Source: Bradyrhizobium sp. SRL28 (GTDB lineage Bacteria; Pseudomonadota; Alphaproteobacteria; Rhizobiales; Xanthobacteraceae). From it: a stretch of 64,000 nucleotides of DNA. The notes under the pieces were generated by a model, which was given only the letters and a program-made list of their open reading frames with translations, ran no database searches and was not told where the DNA came from. This document shows positions 9,342-17,890 of the stretch, in pieces. Each line of letters starts with the position of its first letter. Position 1 is the first letter of the stretch. The translations under genes and the position numbers were made by a program. The DNA lies in contig NZ_JAHEAG010000030.1 in assembly GCF_018596315.1 (NCBI RefSeq), forward strand, positions 1 to 64,000. Direction: 5' to 3'.

Positions 9342-9650
9342 AAAAGCTCCACGAACTTCAAATCTTTGCCCGGCGCACCGCGGGGGTGGGCCACCATATA
9401 ATTAACAAATCGCAAGCGATCTACTACGAAAATCTTGCTTAGTGAAATCGATTTAATATACGTGATTAATACCGCACCCTGAATGAAATGCCAATTCCAA
9501 GGAAATGGGTGGGGCGGGCGTCCCCAGGAAATCACCGGCCCATCGGCGATCGACGGCCGATGGAGATGGTTCGCGCGCATTGAGAACCGGGCGCTTCCAA
9601 CGCGGCCAACCGTCCGCTATTTGGTTTAATTCCAGGACAGGTGCACACAG
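9342..9650. other. Divergent intergenic region
   Basis: A 309-bp AT-richer stretch between the divergent WecB-like and acetyltransferase genes. It should hold promoters for both directions, but I could not identify a convincing -35/-10, sigma-54 site or operator. No conserved ORF was seen. Confidence 0.4.
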
Positions 9651-10166
9651 GTGGATCAGGCTACCAAAGAGATCAGCGCCGATGTTCCCGATTGGACGCG
9701 GGAACATCCGCGGCAGTTCTGGGACCCCGGCCGCAAGCTGCTGCTGACGGTCCGGCGCTACCAGTTCTGGCGGGCACGCGGCGGCCCTTTCGGCACACTT
9801 TGCTGCAAGGTTATCGCCTTGCGCCATCGCTTCTGGAGTGTGGTGACGGGGGCCGAGATACCGCTCACCTGCCAGATCGGCGGCGGGCTGCTGATCCCCC
9901 ACCCCAACGGCATCGTCATTCATCCGGACGCCAAAATTGGCGTGAACTGCCTGATTTTTCACCAGGTCACACTTGGCAGCCGCGACCGCAGCGGTGTTCC
10001 CGAAATTGCCGGCCATGTCGACATCGGGGCCGGCGCCAAGGTCCTCGGTCCGGTCAAGATCGGCGCGCATGCGCGGATCGGCGCGAACGCGGTCGTGATT
10101 GCCGACGTCGAGCCATACGGGGTAGCGACGGGCTATCCCGGAGGAATTCACCACGCTTGGCAATAG
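9651..10166 (+). CDS. Serine O-acetyltransferase-like hexapeptide-repeat protein
   Basis: A 171-aa left-handed beta-helix acyltransferase related to serine acetyltransferase. The hexapeptide region runs from about residue 75 to the end (IGGGLLIPHPNGIVIHPDAK, GVNCLIFHQVTLG, IGAGAKVLGPVKIGAHARIG). The catalytic-type His of IFHQVTLG is present. Within a polysaccharide locus it more likely acetylates a sugar or a small acceptor than serves cysteine synthesis, but sequence alone cannot decide. The start is GTG at 9651 and the ribosome site is weak. Confidence 0.8.
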   Translation: MDQATKEISADVPDWTREHPRQFWDPGRKLLLTVRRYQFWRARGGPFGTLCCKVIALRHRFWSVVTGAEIPLTCQIGGGLLIPHPNGIVIHPDAKIGVNCLIFHQVTLGSRDRSGVPEIAGHVDIGAGAKVLGPVKIGAHARIGANAVVIADVEPYGVATGYPGGIHHAWQ

Positions 10167-10245
10167 TGCCTTCACTCCTCCCCGTTCGTGATACCTAGGC
10201 TCTCGTCGAATTTACCTAATTGATTGAAGTATCAGAGATTACACG

Positions 10246-11283
10246 TTGCAAACGAACGCGAGCATTAACCCAAAACCCGGCACGGAGCCTGCGCGGTTCG
10301 GCGCTGTCGTCATCGGGCGCAATGAGGGCCAGCGGCTCGTCGCCAGCCTGCACTCGGTATCCACGGCGGCGGTGGTAATTTACGTCGACTCCAACTCGAC
10401 CGACGGATCGGTGCAGGCGGCGCGCGAGCTTGGCGCCGATGTCGTCGAACTCGATCTCAGCACTCCCTTCACCGCGGCCCGCGCACGCAACGCCGGCTTT
10501 GCGCGCCTGCTGACGATCATCCCCGATCTGCCTTACGTTCAGTTCGTGGACGGCGACTGCGAGCTTGCCGCCGGATGGCCTAACGCCGCCGCAGCCTTCC
10601 TCGACGCCCACGCGGATGCCGCCGCGGTATGCGGCAGGCTCCGCGAGCGATATCCCGATCGGTCCGTCTACAACTGGCTGTGCGACAAAGAGTGGGATCG
10701 CCCCACCGGCGAGGTTCGCGCCTTTGCCGGCAACGTGATGCTGCGCACCGCGGCGCTCAGGAGCGTCGGCGGCTATCGTGAGGACGTGATTGCCGCCGAG
10801 GAGGACGAGCTGTGTGTCCGGCTTCGCCAGGCGAACTGGCGGATTTGGCGACTTCCCGACGAGATGGCGCTGCACGATGCGGCAATGCTGCATTTCGCCC
10901 AATGGTGGCGAAGGACGCAGCGGGCGGGATACGCCTTTGCGCAAGGCGCGCATCTGCACGGCGCGCCGCCCGAGCGGCATTTTGTGCGCGAGGCGCGGCG
11001 CGCCCTGGTTTGGGGCCTACTGCTCCCCTTAGCCGCCATCATCGCGACAATGGCGCTGACGCGTTTCGGATGGATCGCCTGGCTGATCTATCCGGTTCAG
11101 CTTGCCCGGCTGAGCATCAACAACACGGGCCCGTTTTCGGACCGCTCACGCCTCGCGGTGTTTCAGCTTCTGGCCCGTTTCCCGGAAGGGCTTGGGCTGG
11201 CGAAGTTCTGGCGCGACAGGCTGTTGCGTCGCCGCCCTCAGCTCATCGAACACAAGCAGATTCCAACGAGCAGAAATGCATGA
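10246..11283 (+). CDS. Glycosyltransferase family 2
   Basis: GT-A fold glycosyltransferase of 345 aa. The N-terminal nucleotide-sugar part shows AVVIGRNEGQRL, VIYVDSNSTDGS and FVDGDCELAAGW (DxD-like). EEDELCVRLR and the later RRTQRAGYA stretch follow. Hydrophobic C-terminal segments (LLLPLAAIIATMAL, IAWLIYPVQL) anchor it in the inner membrane. TTG start at 10246 with a weak ribosome site; no better start is in frame upstream. The TGA overlaps the ATG of the next gene by 4 bp (ATGA), indicating translational coupling with the fused oxidoreductase-epimerase. The acceptor sugar is unknown. Confidence 0.85.
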   Translation: MQTNASINPKPGTEPARFGAVVIGRNEGQRLVASLHSVSTAAVVIYVDSNSTDGSVQAARELGADVVELDLSTPFTAARARNAGFARLLTIIPDLPYVQFVDGDCELAAGWPNAAAAFLDAHADAAAVCGRLRERYPDRSVYNWLCDKEWDRPTGEVRAFAGNVMLRTAALRSVGGYREDVIAAEEDELCVRLRQANWRIWRLPDEMALHDAAMLHFAQWWRRTQRAGYAFAQGAHLHGAPPERHFVREARRALVWGLLLPLAAIIATMALTRFGWIAWLIYPVQLARLSINNTGPFSDRSRLAVFQLLARFPEGLGLAKFWRDRLLRRRPQLIEHKQIPTSRNA

Positions 11284-13469
11284 CCGATAATTCAATGAAC
11301 CGACGCGCGGCCATCAGTGCCGCGGCGCCCATTCGCACGGCCATTGTCGGAACCGGCTACATCGCCGAGTTTCATGCGCGTTCGATCCGTGAGGCCGCGG
11401 GCGTCGAGCTGATCGCGACCTGCGACGCCAATCTCGGGCGGGCCCAGGCCTTCGCCGGCGCCTGGAACATTCCGCGCGCCTTCGATTCGCTGTCAAAGAT
11501 GCTCAAGGAAGCCGAAATCGATTGCGTCCATATCCTGACGCCGCCCGATCTGCATTTTTCGCTGGCCAGGCAAGCGCTGGAGGCCGGCGTTCATGTCTTC
11601 CTGGAAAAGCCGATGTGCACCTCCGCCGCGGAAGCGGACGAGCTGGTCGCCCTCGCAGCGGAGCGCGGCCTCTATCTCGGCGTCAGCCACAATTTCCTGT
11701 TTTCGGCAGCGTTCCAGCGCCTGCGCGAGGCCGTGCATTCCAAAGAGCTCGGGCCGATCGATCACATCACCTTCAATCATTTCTATGAGCTGGGCCAAAT
11801 CCGCTTTGGCCCGTTCGACAACTGGATGCTGCGCAATCCCGGCAACGTCATCCTCGAAACCGGCCCCCATCTGGTGTCCGCGCTGCTCGATCTTGCCGGC
11901 GCGCCCGAAACCCTTTCGGTGACCGCCGACCGCAAGGTGACCTTGCCGAACGGCGCCGACATCTATCGGCGCTGGCGCGTGCGGACGACCGTGGGCCGCA
12001 CCGCGATCGATCTCAACATCAACTTCGCGCCGGGCTTCCCGCAACGGACCATCTACGTCCGCGGCCTGTTCGGATCCGCGCTGCTCGACTTCGACGCAGA
12101 CACTTGCGTGATCGATCAGCGGACACCGCTGGATGTGGATTTCGACCGCTTCAAGCGCAGCCGCGGAATCGCAAGCCAGATGCGCAGGCAGGCGATCGCG
12201 GTGCTGGCGCGGTACGGGCTTGGCAAGCTGAAGTTCGTGCGGCGCGGCAACCCGTACCAGAACTCGATCCAGGACGCGACCGCCGCCTTCTACGCGGCGA
12301 TCCGCAACGGACAGCCGCTCGATGTCCGCATTGCCGGCCGCACCGGCCGCGATGTGATCGAGCATTGCGTCGGGATCATCGAGGCGTCTGCCATCGATAC
12401 GTCCGTCACCATGGCGGCCGGCGCGGCCGGCGCGGCCGATCGCCCCGCCCTCGCCGCCCCGCCCACTGTTCTCGTCCTCGGCGGCGCCGGCTTCATCGGC
12501 AAGGAGTTGATCAGCCAGCTTCTTGCCGCCGGCTATTGCGTGCGGGCCATGGTGCGTGGCTCGACACTACCGCTTGACGAATTCAAGTCCGACCGCCTGG
12601 AGGTCATTCGCGGCAACATCGGCAACCGCGCCGACCTCGAGCGGGCCATGGCGGGTATAGCGTTCGTCTATCACCTCGCGCATGCGCCATGTAAGACATG
12701 GGAAGAATATCTGGCCAACGACGTCGAGCCGACGCGGCTGGTGGCCGAGGTTTGCCTCGCGGCTGATGTCAAGCGGCTGGTCTACACCGGCACGATCGAC
12801 TCCTATTATGCCGGCGCCAAGGCAGGCACCATCACGGAGGCAACGCCGCTCGATCCGGATATCCGGCGGCGCAACTACTACGCGCGCGCCAAGGCTGCGG
12901 CCGAGGACATCCTGACCGACATGAGCCGGAGCCGGCAGTTGCCGCTCGTCATTCTCCGGCCCGGGATCGTGATCGGCCGCGGCGGCGGCCCGTTTCACTG
13001 GGGCGTCGGCCGGTTTTCCGAAAACGTCTGCGAGGTGTGGGGCGACGGCCGCAACAAGCTGCCGTTCGTGCTGGTATCCGACGTGGCCGCGGCGCTGGTG
13101 CGGGCAATCGAAGTGCCTGGCATCGAAGGCAAGAGCTTCAACTTGATCGATGCGCCGATGTTGACGGCGCGAGATTATTTGCTGGAATTACAAAAACGCG
13201 GCGATTTGAAACTGAACGTGCTTTACCAGCCGATCTGGAAGTTTTACCTAACCGATCTAGCGAAATGGACCGTCAAGCTGTTGGTACGGCATCCGGACCG
13301 CATCCGCGTGCCAAGCTACGCCGATTGGGAGTCGCGAACGCAGAAGGCGTTTTTTGATTGCAGCAAGACGCGTTCCGAACTGAACTGGACGCCGGCATCG
13401 GACCGAACACGCATGGCTGACGAAGGCATTGGGGTCGCGCTGCAACCATGGCTGGAAGCTATTAGATGA
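11280..13469 (+). CDS. Bifunctional Gfo/Idh/MocA oxidoreductase - NAD-dependent epimerase/dehydratase fusion
   Basis: One 729-aa protein with two sugar-nucleotide enzymes. Residues ~17-375 are a Gfo/Idh/MocA oxidoreductase (AIVGTGYIAEFHARS dinucleotide site, HVFLEKPMC catalytic Lys motif, ETGPHLVSALLDLAG). An Ala/Gly-rich linker (~376-392) follows, then an extended SDR from ~393 (VLVLGGAGFIGKELI, VYTGTIDSYY, catalytic YARAK, LRPGIVIGRGGG). The start ATG overlaps the upstream GT2 stop. A longer open frame upstream is only the shadow of the GT2 gene. The fusion suggests two consecutive NAD(P)-dependent steps on one nucleotide sugar, but the substrate is not known. Confidence 0.87.
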   Translation: MTDNSMNRRAAISAAAPIRTAIVGTGYIAEFHARSIREAAGVELIATCDANLGRAQAFAGAWNIPRAFDSLSKMLKEAEIDCVHILTPPDLHFSLARQALEAGVHVFLEKPMCTSAAEADELVALAAERGLYLGVSHNFLFSAAFQRLREAVHSKELGPIDHITFNHFYELGQIRFGPFDNWMLRNPGNVILETGPHLVSALLDLAGAPETLSVTADRKVTLPNGADIYRRWRVRTTVGRTAIDLNINFAPGFPQRTIYVRGLFGSALLDFDADTCVIDQRTPLDVDFDRFKRSRGIASQMRRQAIAVLARYGLGKLKFVRRGNPYQNSIQDATAAFYAAIRNGQPLDVRIAGRTGRDVIEHCVGIIEASAIDTSVTMAAGAAGAADRPALAAPPTVLVLGGAGFIGKELISQLLAAGYCVRAMVRGSTLPLDEFKSDRLEVIRGNIGNRADLERAMAGIAFVYHLAHAPCKTWEEYLANDVEPTRLVAEVCLAADVKRLVYTGTIDSYYAGAKAGTITEATPLDPDIRRRNYYARAKAAAEDILTDMSRSRQLPLVILRPGIVIGRGGGPFHWGVGRFSENVCEVWGDGRNKLPFVLVSDVAAALVRAIEVPGIEGKSFNLIDAPMLTARDYLLELQKRGDLKLNVLYQPIWKFYLTDLAKWTVKLLVRHPDRIRVPSYADWESRTQKAFFDCSKTRSELNWTPASDRTRMADEGIGVALQPWLEAIR

Positions 13470-13560
13470 GGTGAGCTTGCTGGCCGTTCCGACGGCGGCG
13501 AACCTTCCGCGGTGGCCACTTGCTTAGCGACCGCCACGGATCTGGTGCGACGCCCAATGA

Positions 13561-14625
13561 TCACTGTGAAACAGCCGCCTCAAGACAATCCAGGCTCCTG
13601 AGCAAACGTTCAGGCTCCAAGCTAAAGCCGCCATCAGCGGGATCACCGACGACATAGCCAAAACGAACGCCATTGAAGTCCATCAGTATCTTATGGAAGG
13701 CATTGAAGCGGTCGGGCGGCTCGATGACGAGGACTCCCGCCTTCGCCGGAACAGCATAATGCACGTGGTTAATTGCAGATCCCTCCACGGACACCACAAC
13801 TGTTGCCGAACCCAACGCGTCCACGATCTCCTGTGGGGTAAGCGATTCGGGTTCAATGACGGCGAACCCGCGACCGACAAGTAAATCGGCAATAACTCGG
13901 GCGTTGAGCAGCTCGCGAGCGGTTCCGCTGCTACCACGAGCCAGCAAAACGTGAGTTGGACCGCCGGGTTTCGCTGCACGTCTGACCCGCGCCCGGAGCT
14001 CGTGGAATCGTCCGACCCATCCGGCGTTTAGCCCGAGATCGTCGATCATCCACAGCCGCCTGATCCGGGCATACGAAATCGTCGCTCCTGGCAGGCCCAT
14101 CAATTTTCGATAGCCCGGCTCGTGTACCCACGGCGTCTTCTTGTAGCTCAACGGTACGAGCCCGCGCTGCTCGGCAAGCAGTTCCATTGCCATCGCATCT
14201 CTCAGCCAGTGTCCGAAATAGATGCTGGATGGAGCATAGGTACAAAGCTGCGCCTCTTCGAACTCATCGTACGATCCTGTCAACACGGCCCGCTTTCCGC
14301 CACCGGATCGATGAATCTCGTAGGCTCCGCATGAATACAGAGTATGATCGGCCAGGATGGCGTCATCGATACGATAGGCAATCGTCGCGCCGTGAGGAAG
14401 ATAAGAAGCCTCGACATAGCTGCGTTGTAAGGCAAGGGTCGAATTTGGCTCAACCCCCCTCACCCGACCGAACTCGTTGGGCAATGCAATGGCAGGCAGA
14501 GTACGACTTTGATTGGCGGGATATAGCTCAGTTCGGTCGGCGGCGATGTCTTTCATCCGGGGAGCAAGGCCAAGTTTACCGCGAACCCGGGCCGTTACAG
14601 GCAAGAAGCTATATTTCGACAGCAT
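13561..14625 (-). CDS. Glycosyltransferase family 61 protein (DUF563)
   Basis: A 354-aa protein of the GT61 family, relatives of which transfer xylose or N-acetylglucosamine. Visible marks are IYFGHWLRDAMAMELL, HVLLARGSSGTARELLN and the characteristic VVVSVEGSAINHVHY near the C-terminal third. The ATG at 14625 lies 6 nt after GGGA and is preferred over the GTG directly before it. The gene is alone on the minus strand between plus-strand EPS genes and converges with the fusion enzyme gene. Donor and acceptor are unknown. Confidence 0.8.
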   Translation of the reverse strand: MLSKYSFLPVTARVRGKLGLAPRMKDIAADRTELYPANQSRTLPAIALPNEFGRVRGVEPNSTLALQRSYVEASYLPHGATIAYRIDDAILADHTLYSCGAYEIHRSGGGKRAVLTGSYDEFEEAQLCTYAPSSIYFGHWLRDAMAMELLAEQRGLVPLSYKKTPWVHEPGYRKLMGLPGATISYARIRRLWMIDDLGLNAGWVGRFHELRARVRRAAKPGGPTHVLLARGSSGTARELLNARVIADLLVGRGFAVIEPESLTPQEIVDALGSATVVVSVEGSAINHVHYAVPAKAGVLVIEPPDRFNAFHKILMDFNGVRFGYVVGDPADGGFSLEPERLLRSLDCLEAAVSQ

Positions 14626-14852
14626 CACATTCCCGCTGGGCGCGATCGAACTTCACACATTAATACATCAGACAAGGATGACAGGATTCCGGATTGAGTT
14701 GTAAGTCCGATTTACTATACTTACAATTAAGTATTCATTCGTTGCGTCGTAACATGCGGGTAAGCAGTTAACTATGTGTATCGCAGTGAAACTATCTTAT
14801 ACCAAAAAATGCCGCCCTCGTCCTTTATCGCAATCGTCGGCTAATAAGTAAA

Positions 14853-16028
14853 ATGAGTTTGCGCATCCTTTTTGCTGCAGGACCGGGGAATGTAATCGAA
14901 GCACATAAGAATTGGCGTGCTGGGATAGACGAACCGAGCCAGATGTCGGTGGCCTTCTCGAGCGAATTCGAGTCGCTCTGCGTCGAGCTTGGGGCATCGG
15001 CTCACATCGTATCTTCTGCCGGCCCTCCCGACCTGTTGAAAGACGGCCAGTTCGTGATTGAGCACCGGCCCAAACGGCCGTCATCCGGCCTGAGCTATCA
15101 TCTTTCGGAAATAATTTATGGCCTCTCGCTGCTGAGGACAGCACGGCGGTTTGGCGCGGACTATGCCGTTCTTCAATCCGGCACGACCCATTACTTTGTC
15201 ATGTCAACGTTTCGATTGTTTGGCATCAAGGTAATCCCAGTCCTCCACAACACGCTGTGGCCCAAGGGATATCCTCCAACGTCCCTCTTGCAACGAGTTT
15301 TGTTGCGTCTCGACTCCCTATTTTTCAAGTGGCTGGCTACTGCAACCTTGGGCGTTTCTCCTGCATGCCTGCAACAGGTCGAGGAGTTGGCGGGTGGGAA
15401 GTCGAGCCGTTTGTATCCGTTCACGATACAATTTCAGCCCGGCCTCTACCAATCTGCGCAACCTGCGAGTTTCTATCGGCCATTTCGCCTTCTGTTCGCT
15501 GGACGGATTGCCGCAAATAAGGGCGTATTCGATCTGTTGCACGTCATGCAGAAAGTCGACGCTAAACTTCCGGGCGGGGTAACGCTGGATATCTGCGGCT
15601 CGGGCAGCGACTTGGATGAGCTGAAGGCGCAATGCACCAACCTGGGAGTCGATAATATAGTCACCATCCACGGATGGACGGAGCCCGAACAATTGCGGAG
15701 CTACATTCGATCAAGCCACGCTTCGATCGTTCCAACCCGTAGCGGCTTCGCGGAGGGGATGGCCATGACCGTCATCGAACCGGTCCTTCTGGGGCGGCCC
15801 GTCATCACCAGTCCCGTCGTACCGGCCTTGGAGGTGCTCAGGCCTGCCTGCCTCGAGGCAAGGACGGATGATATCGAGAGCTATGCGAACGAGATCGTGA
15901 CGCTGGCCGAATCGCCCTTGCTATACCAGCAGCTAACAGCTGCCTGTGGATCGCTTCGACAGCAATTCTTCGACCGGTCACGGTCGTTTCAAGCGGCCCT
16001 CCACGCAGCTATTTGCAATTCCGTCTGA
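14853..16028 (+). CDS. Glycosyltransferase family 4
   Basis: GT-B fold retaining glycosyltransferase of 391 aa. The C-terminal donor domain is clear: PFRLLFAGRIAANKGVFDLL, LDICGSGSDLDEL, IHGWTEPEQLRSYI and SGFAEGMAMTVIEPVLLGRP, with the E-x7-E type signature. The N-terminal acceptor domain begins SLRILFAAGPGNVIEAHKNW. ATG start with a poor ribosome site. It is followed by a decayed fragment, so it is probably the last functional gene of its transcript. Confidence 0.85.
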   Translation: MSLRILFAAGPGNVIEAHKNWRAGIDEPSQMSVAFSSEFESLCVELGASAHIVSSAGPPDLLKDGQFVIEHRPKRPSSGLSYHLSEIIYGLSLLRTARRFGADYAVLQSGTTHYFVMSTFRLFGIKVIPVLHNTLWPKGYPPTSLLQRVLLRLDSLFFKWLATATLGVSPACLQQVEELAGGKSSRLYPFTIQFQPGLYQSAQPASFYRPFRLLFAGRIAANKGVFDLLHVMQKVDAKLPGGVTLDICGSGSDLDELKAQCTNLGVDNIVTIHGWTEPEQLRSYIRSSHASIVPTRSGFAEGMAMTVIEPVLLGRPVITSPVVPALEVLRPACLEARTDDIESYANEIVTLAESPLLYQQLTAACGSLRQQFFDRSRSFQAALHAAICNSV

Positions 16029-16105
16029 GAAACATTTCGGATTATACTGGCGTCTATGTGTTGCAGCTCAAATTGATATCCGGCCCCCTGGCAAGTCCTT
16101 AATAG

Positions 16106-16351
16106 ACCCCGGATACCGTCCTGGTTGATGGACGCATGCGCGTCGCGTGCGCACTGGAAAGCTTACTGCATGTCACTCGCGACACTCGAATCGTCGTGGA
16201 TGACTACGTCGGACGGGAGTATCAAGCTATCGAGGACTTCGCTGACCTTGTTGCAACCTACAGCATCATGGCCGAGTTCAGAAAGAGGAAGGAGTTCGAC
16301 CTCGCTTGGTGCCAGGCCACGCTGGAGCGATATTATTCGGTGCTGAGGTGA
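16106..16351 (+). pseudogene. C-terminal fragment of a conserved surface-polysaccharide-locus protein
   Basis: The frame beginning right after an in-frame TAG at 16103 reads PDTVLVDGRMRVACALESLL, then RIVVDDYVGREYQAIEDF and MAEFRK, ending with TGA at 16349-16351. The run looks like the conserved C-terminus of a larger protein and lacks any plausible N-terminus or ribosome site, so I call it a truncated remnant. A short real ORF from ATG 16136 (71 aa) is the alternative. The parent family could not be named with certainty. Confidence 0.45.
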
Positions 16352-16386
16352 GCGCCCGGGAAAAGTGCAAGAAAGCGGTTTGAACG

Positions 16387-16500
16387 ATGCAATGGCTTGG
16401 GAGAGCATTTGTTGCGATTTGGCTGCTGGCATTTCTTTATGTCATGTTCACCGGCATTGGGCTTACCCGTGATAGGGAACCGCCGAAAAAATCACGATAA
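16387..16500 (+). CDS. Possible 37-aa membrane peptide
   Basis: A short ORF (ATG 16387, TAA 16498) encodes one hydrophobic segment, FVAIWLLAFLYVMFTGIGL, with a basic tail ending PPKKSR. This is the composition expected of a single-pass small membrane protein. The ribosome site is weak and no homology could be judged by eye, so it may be chance. It converges with the acyltransferase gene. Confidence 0.3.
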   Translation: MQWLGRAFVAIWLLAFLYVMFTGIGLTRDREPPKKSR

Positions 16501-16522
16501 GATTGAGTCGAACTCAAGCGGC

Positions 16523-17653
16523 TCAATCAGCTTTAGTCGCCCCTACCCTCACTTCGCGGTCAGCCGTCAAACTTCGAACGCTTCTCGATTGGTCGGCAGA
16601 CTCGCCTTGCAAAAAATGGGCATCTTTTAGGCGCAGGAAAGGAGTCTCCACAAATCTGAAGCTTAGCTCAGCTAAGACATACACAACGGCGCAGTACAGC
16701 GGGAAGAGAACTGGTTTTGCAAGCGGAAGGTTTTCTACCAACAGAAGGCACGGGACATGATAAACATAGACGCCGTAGGAGATAACCCCTACCCGAACAA
16801 TCGGCTGCGCGTTCAGTAATTTGGGAGGATGGCGGATGGCACAGGCAATGCCCAACGCCGCCGCGATGTTCAGAAGTGAGTAGCCCCAGACAAACCCGCC
16901 ATCCTGCATGAGAAACATTGCATAGCCGAACGACCACTTCATCGCCGAGTGAAACGCCAGGTGCTGATGAGCCAAGACGCAAAGGCCGCCAACTGCAAGC
17001 ACTGCGATAGAAGCAAGAAACCAGCGGACAGGGTTTCCAATAGGCCAGCACGCAATTGCGGCGCCAGCAGCAAAAGCATCGAATTGGGACAGCGGAAAGC
17101 CGTATATGCTCCGGCCTGTCCAGTCAGGAGGCTGGCCTGCGAACTCGAGATAAATGCCAAGTCGGATGAGAGGCGCTACGACTAGCGTTCCTGCAATCAC
17201 TAGACGAAAGGACCGCGGCGATGTGAAATAGACGACGAGCGGCCAAACAAGGTAGAATTGCTCTTCGACGGACAGCGACCAAAGATGCACAAACGCTGGA
17301 CCGACATCTAAATCGCGCATTCGTGCAAAATTCGCCGTGTAGCTGGCAAGCCACGGCCAATCGGCACCGAACGATCGCGGCTCACCTGCGGCGATGTAAG
17401 ACGTCGCAACCCCTGCAAGGAAGATGTAGTAGAGCGGGAATATCCGAAGCGATCGACGCCAATAGAATCTTCCGAAGTACTCGCCTGGGCCTCTATCGCG
17501 CTGTTGAAGCAAGATCTGCGTAATCAGATAGCCTGACAACACAAAGAATATCTGGACACCGATCCATCCGACGGGAAGCCAGCCGAAATGAAACAGGACG
17601 ACCAAGGAAACGGCAAGCCCACGAACGCCGTCCAATGAATTTATGCGCGACAT
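16523..17653 (-). CDS. Acyltransferase family 3 (OafA/YrhL-like)
   Basis: Integral-membrane O-acyltransferase of 376 aa, expected to acetylate a sugar of the polysaccharide. The opening RINSLDGVRGLAVSLVVLFH carries the family Arg and His, followed by VQIFFVLSGYLITQIL, FYWRRSLRIFPLYY and VEEQFYLVWPLVVYF. About ten hydrophobic segments follow. The C-terminal cytoplasmic tail is charged. ATG at 17653. It lies alone on the minus strand, with a 237-bp gap to the next gene upstream. Confidence 0.88.
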   Translation of the reverse strand: MSRINSLDGVRGLAVSLVVLFHFGWLPVGWIGVQIFFVLSGYLITQILLQQRDRGPGEYFGRFYWRRSLRIFPLYYIFLAGVATSYIAAGEPRSFGADWPWLASYTANFARMRDLDVGPAFVHLWSLSVEEQFYLVWPLVVYFTSPRSFRLVIAGTLVVAPLIRLGIYLEFAGQPPDWTGRSIYGFPLSQFDAFAAGAAIACWPIGNPVRWFLASIAVLAVGGLCVLAHQHLAFHSAMKWSFGYAMFLMQDGGFVWGYSLLNIAAALGIACAIRHPPKLLNAQPIVRVGVISYGVYVYHVPCLLLVENLPLAKPVLFPLYCAVVYVLAELSFRFVETPFLRLKDAHFLQGESADQSRSVRSLTADREVRVGATKAD

Positions 17654-17890
17654 AAGCGGACGTCGTTCTGAAAGAAATATCGTTAAGGCTTAATTCAGAC
17701 AATGATACTGTCGACAACGCTGATCCAAGTTCAACTAATCAACACGGCATTTTACACAACGCTTTCATTTTGAAACATGCGTCAAGGCGGAGCAAGCGCG
17801 GTCAGCTTGTGTCAGTGCCAATAGCGATCTTCCGAACAATCTTCGGGCCGACTGGCCTTGCGGACACCTACCGCACAAGAGCCAGCCCAG

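Noticed and set aside
10812..13469. An 885-codon version of the fusion enzyme
   Set aside because: The extra N-terminus is the shadow of the GT2 gene; the ATGA overlap at 11280 gives the natural start.
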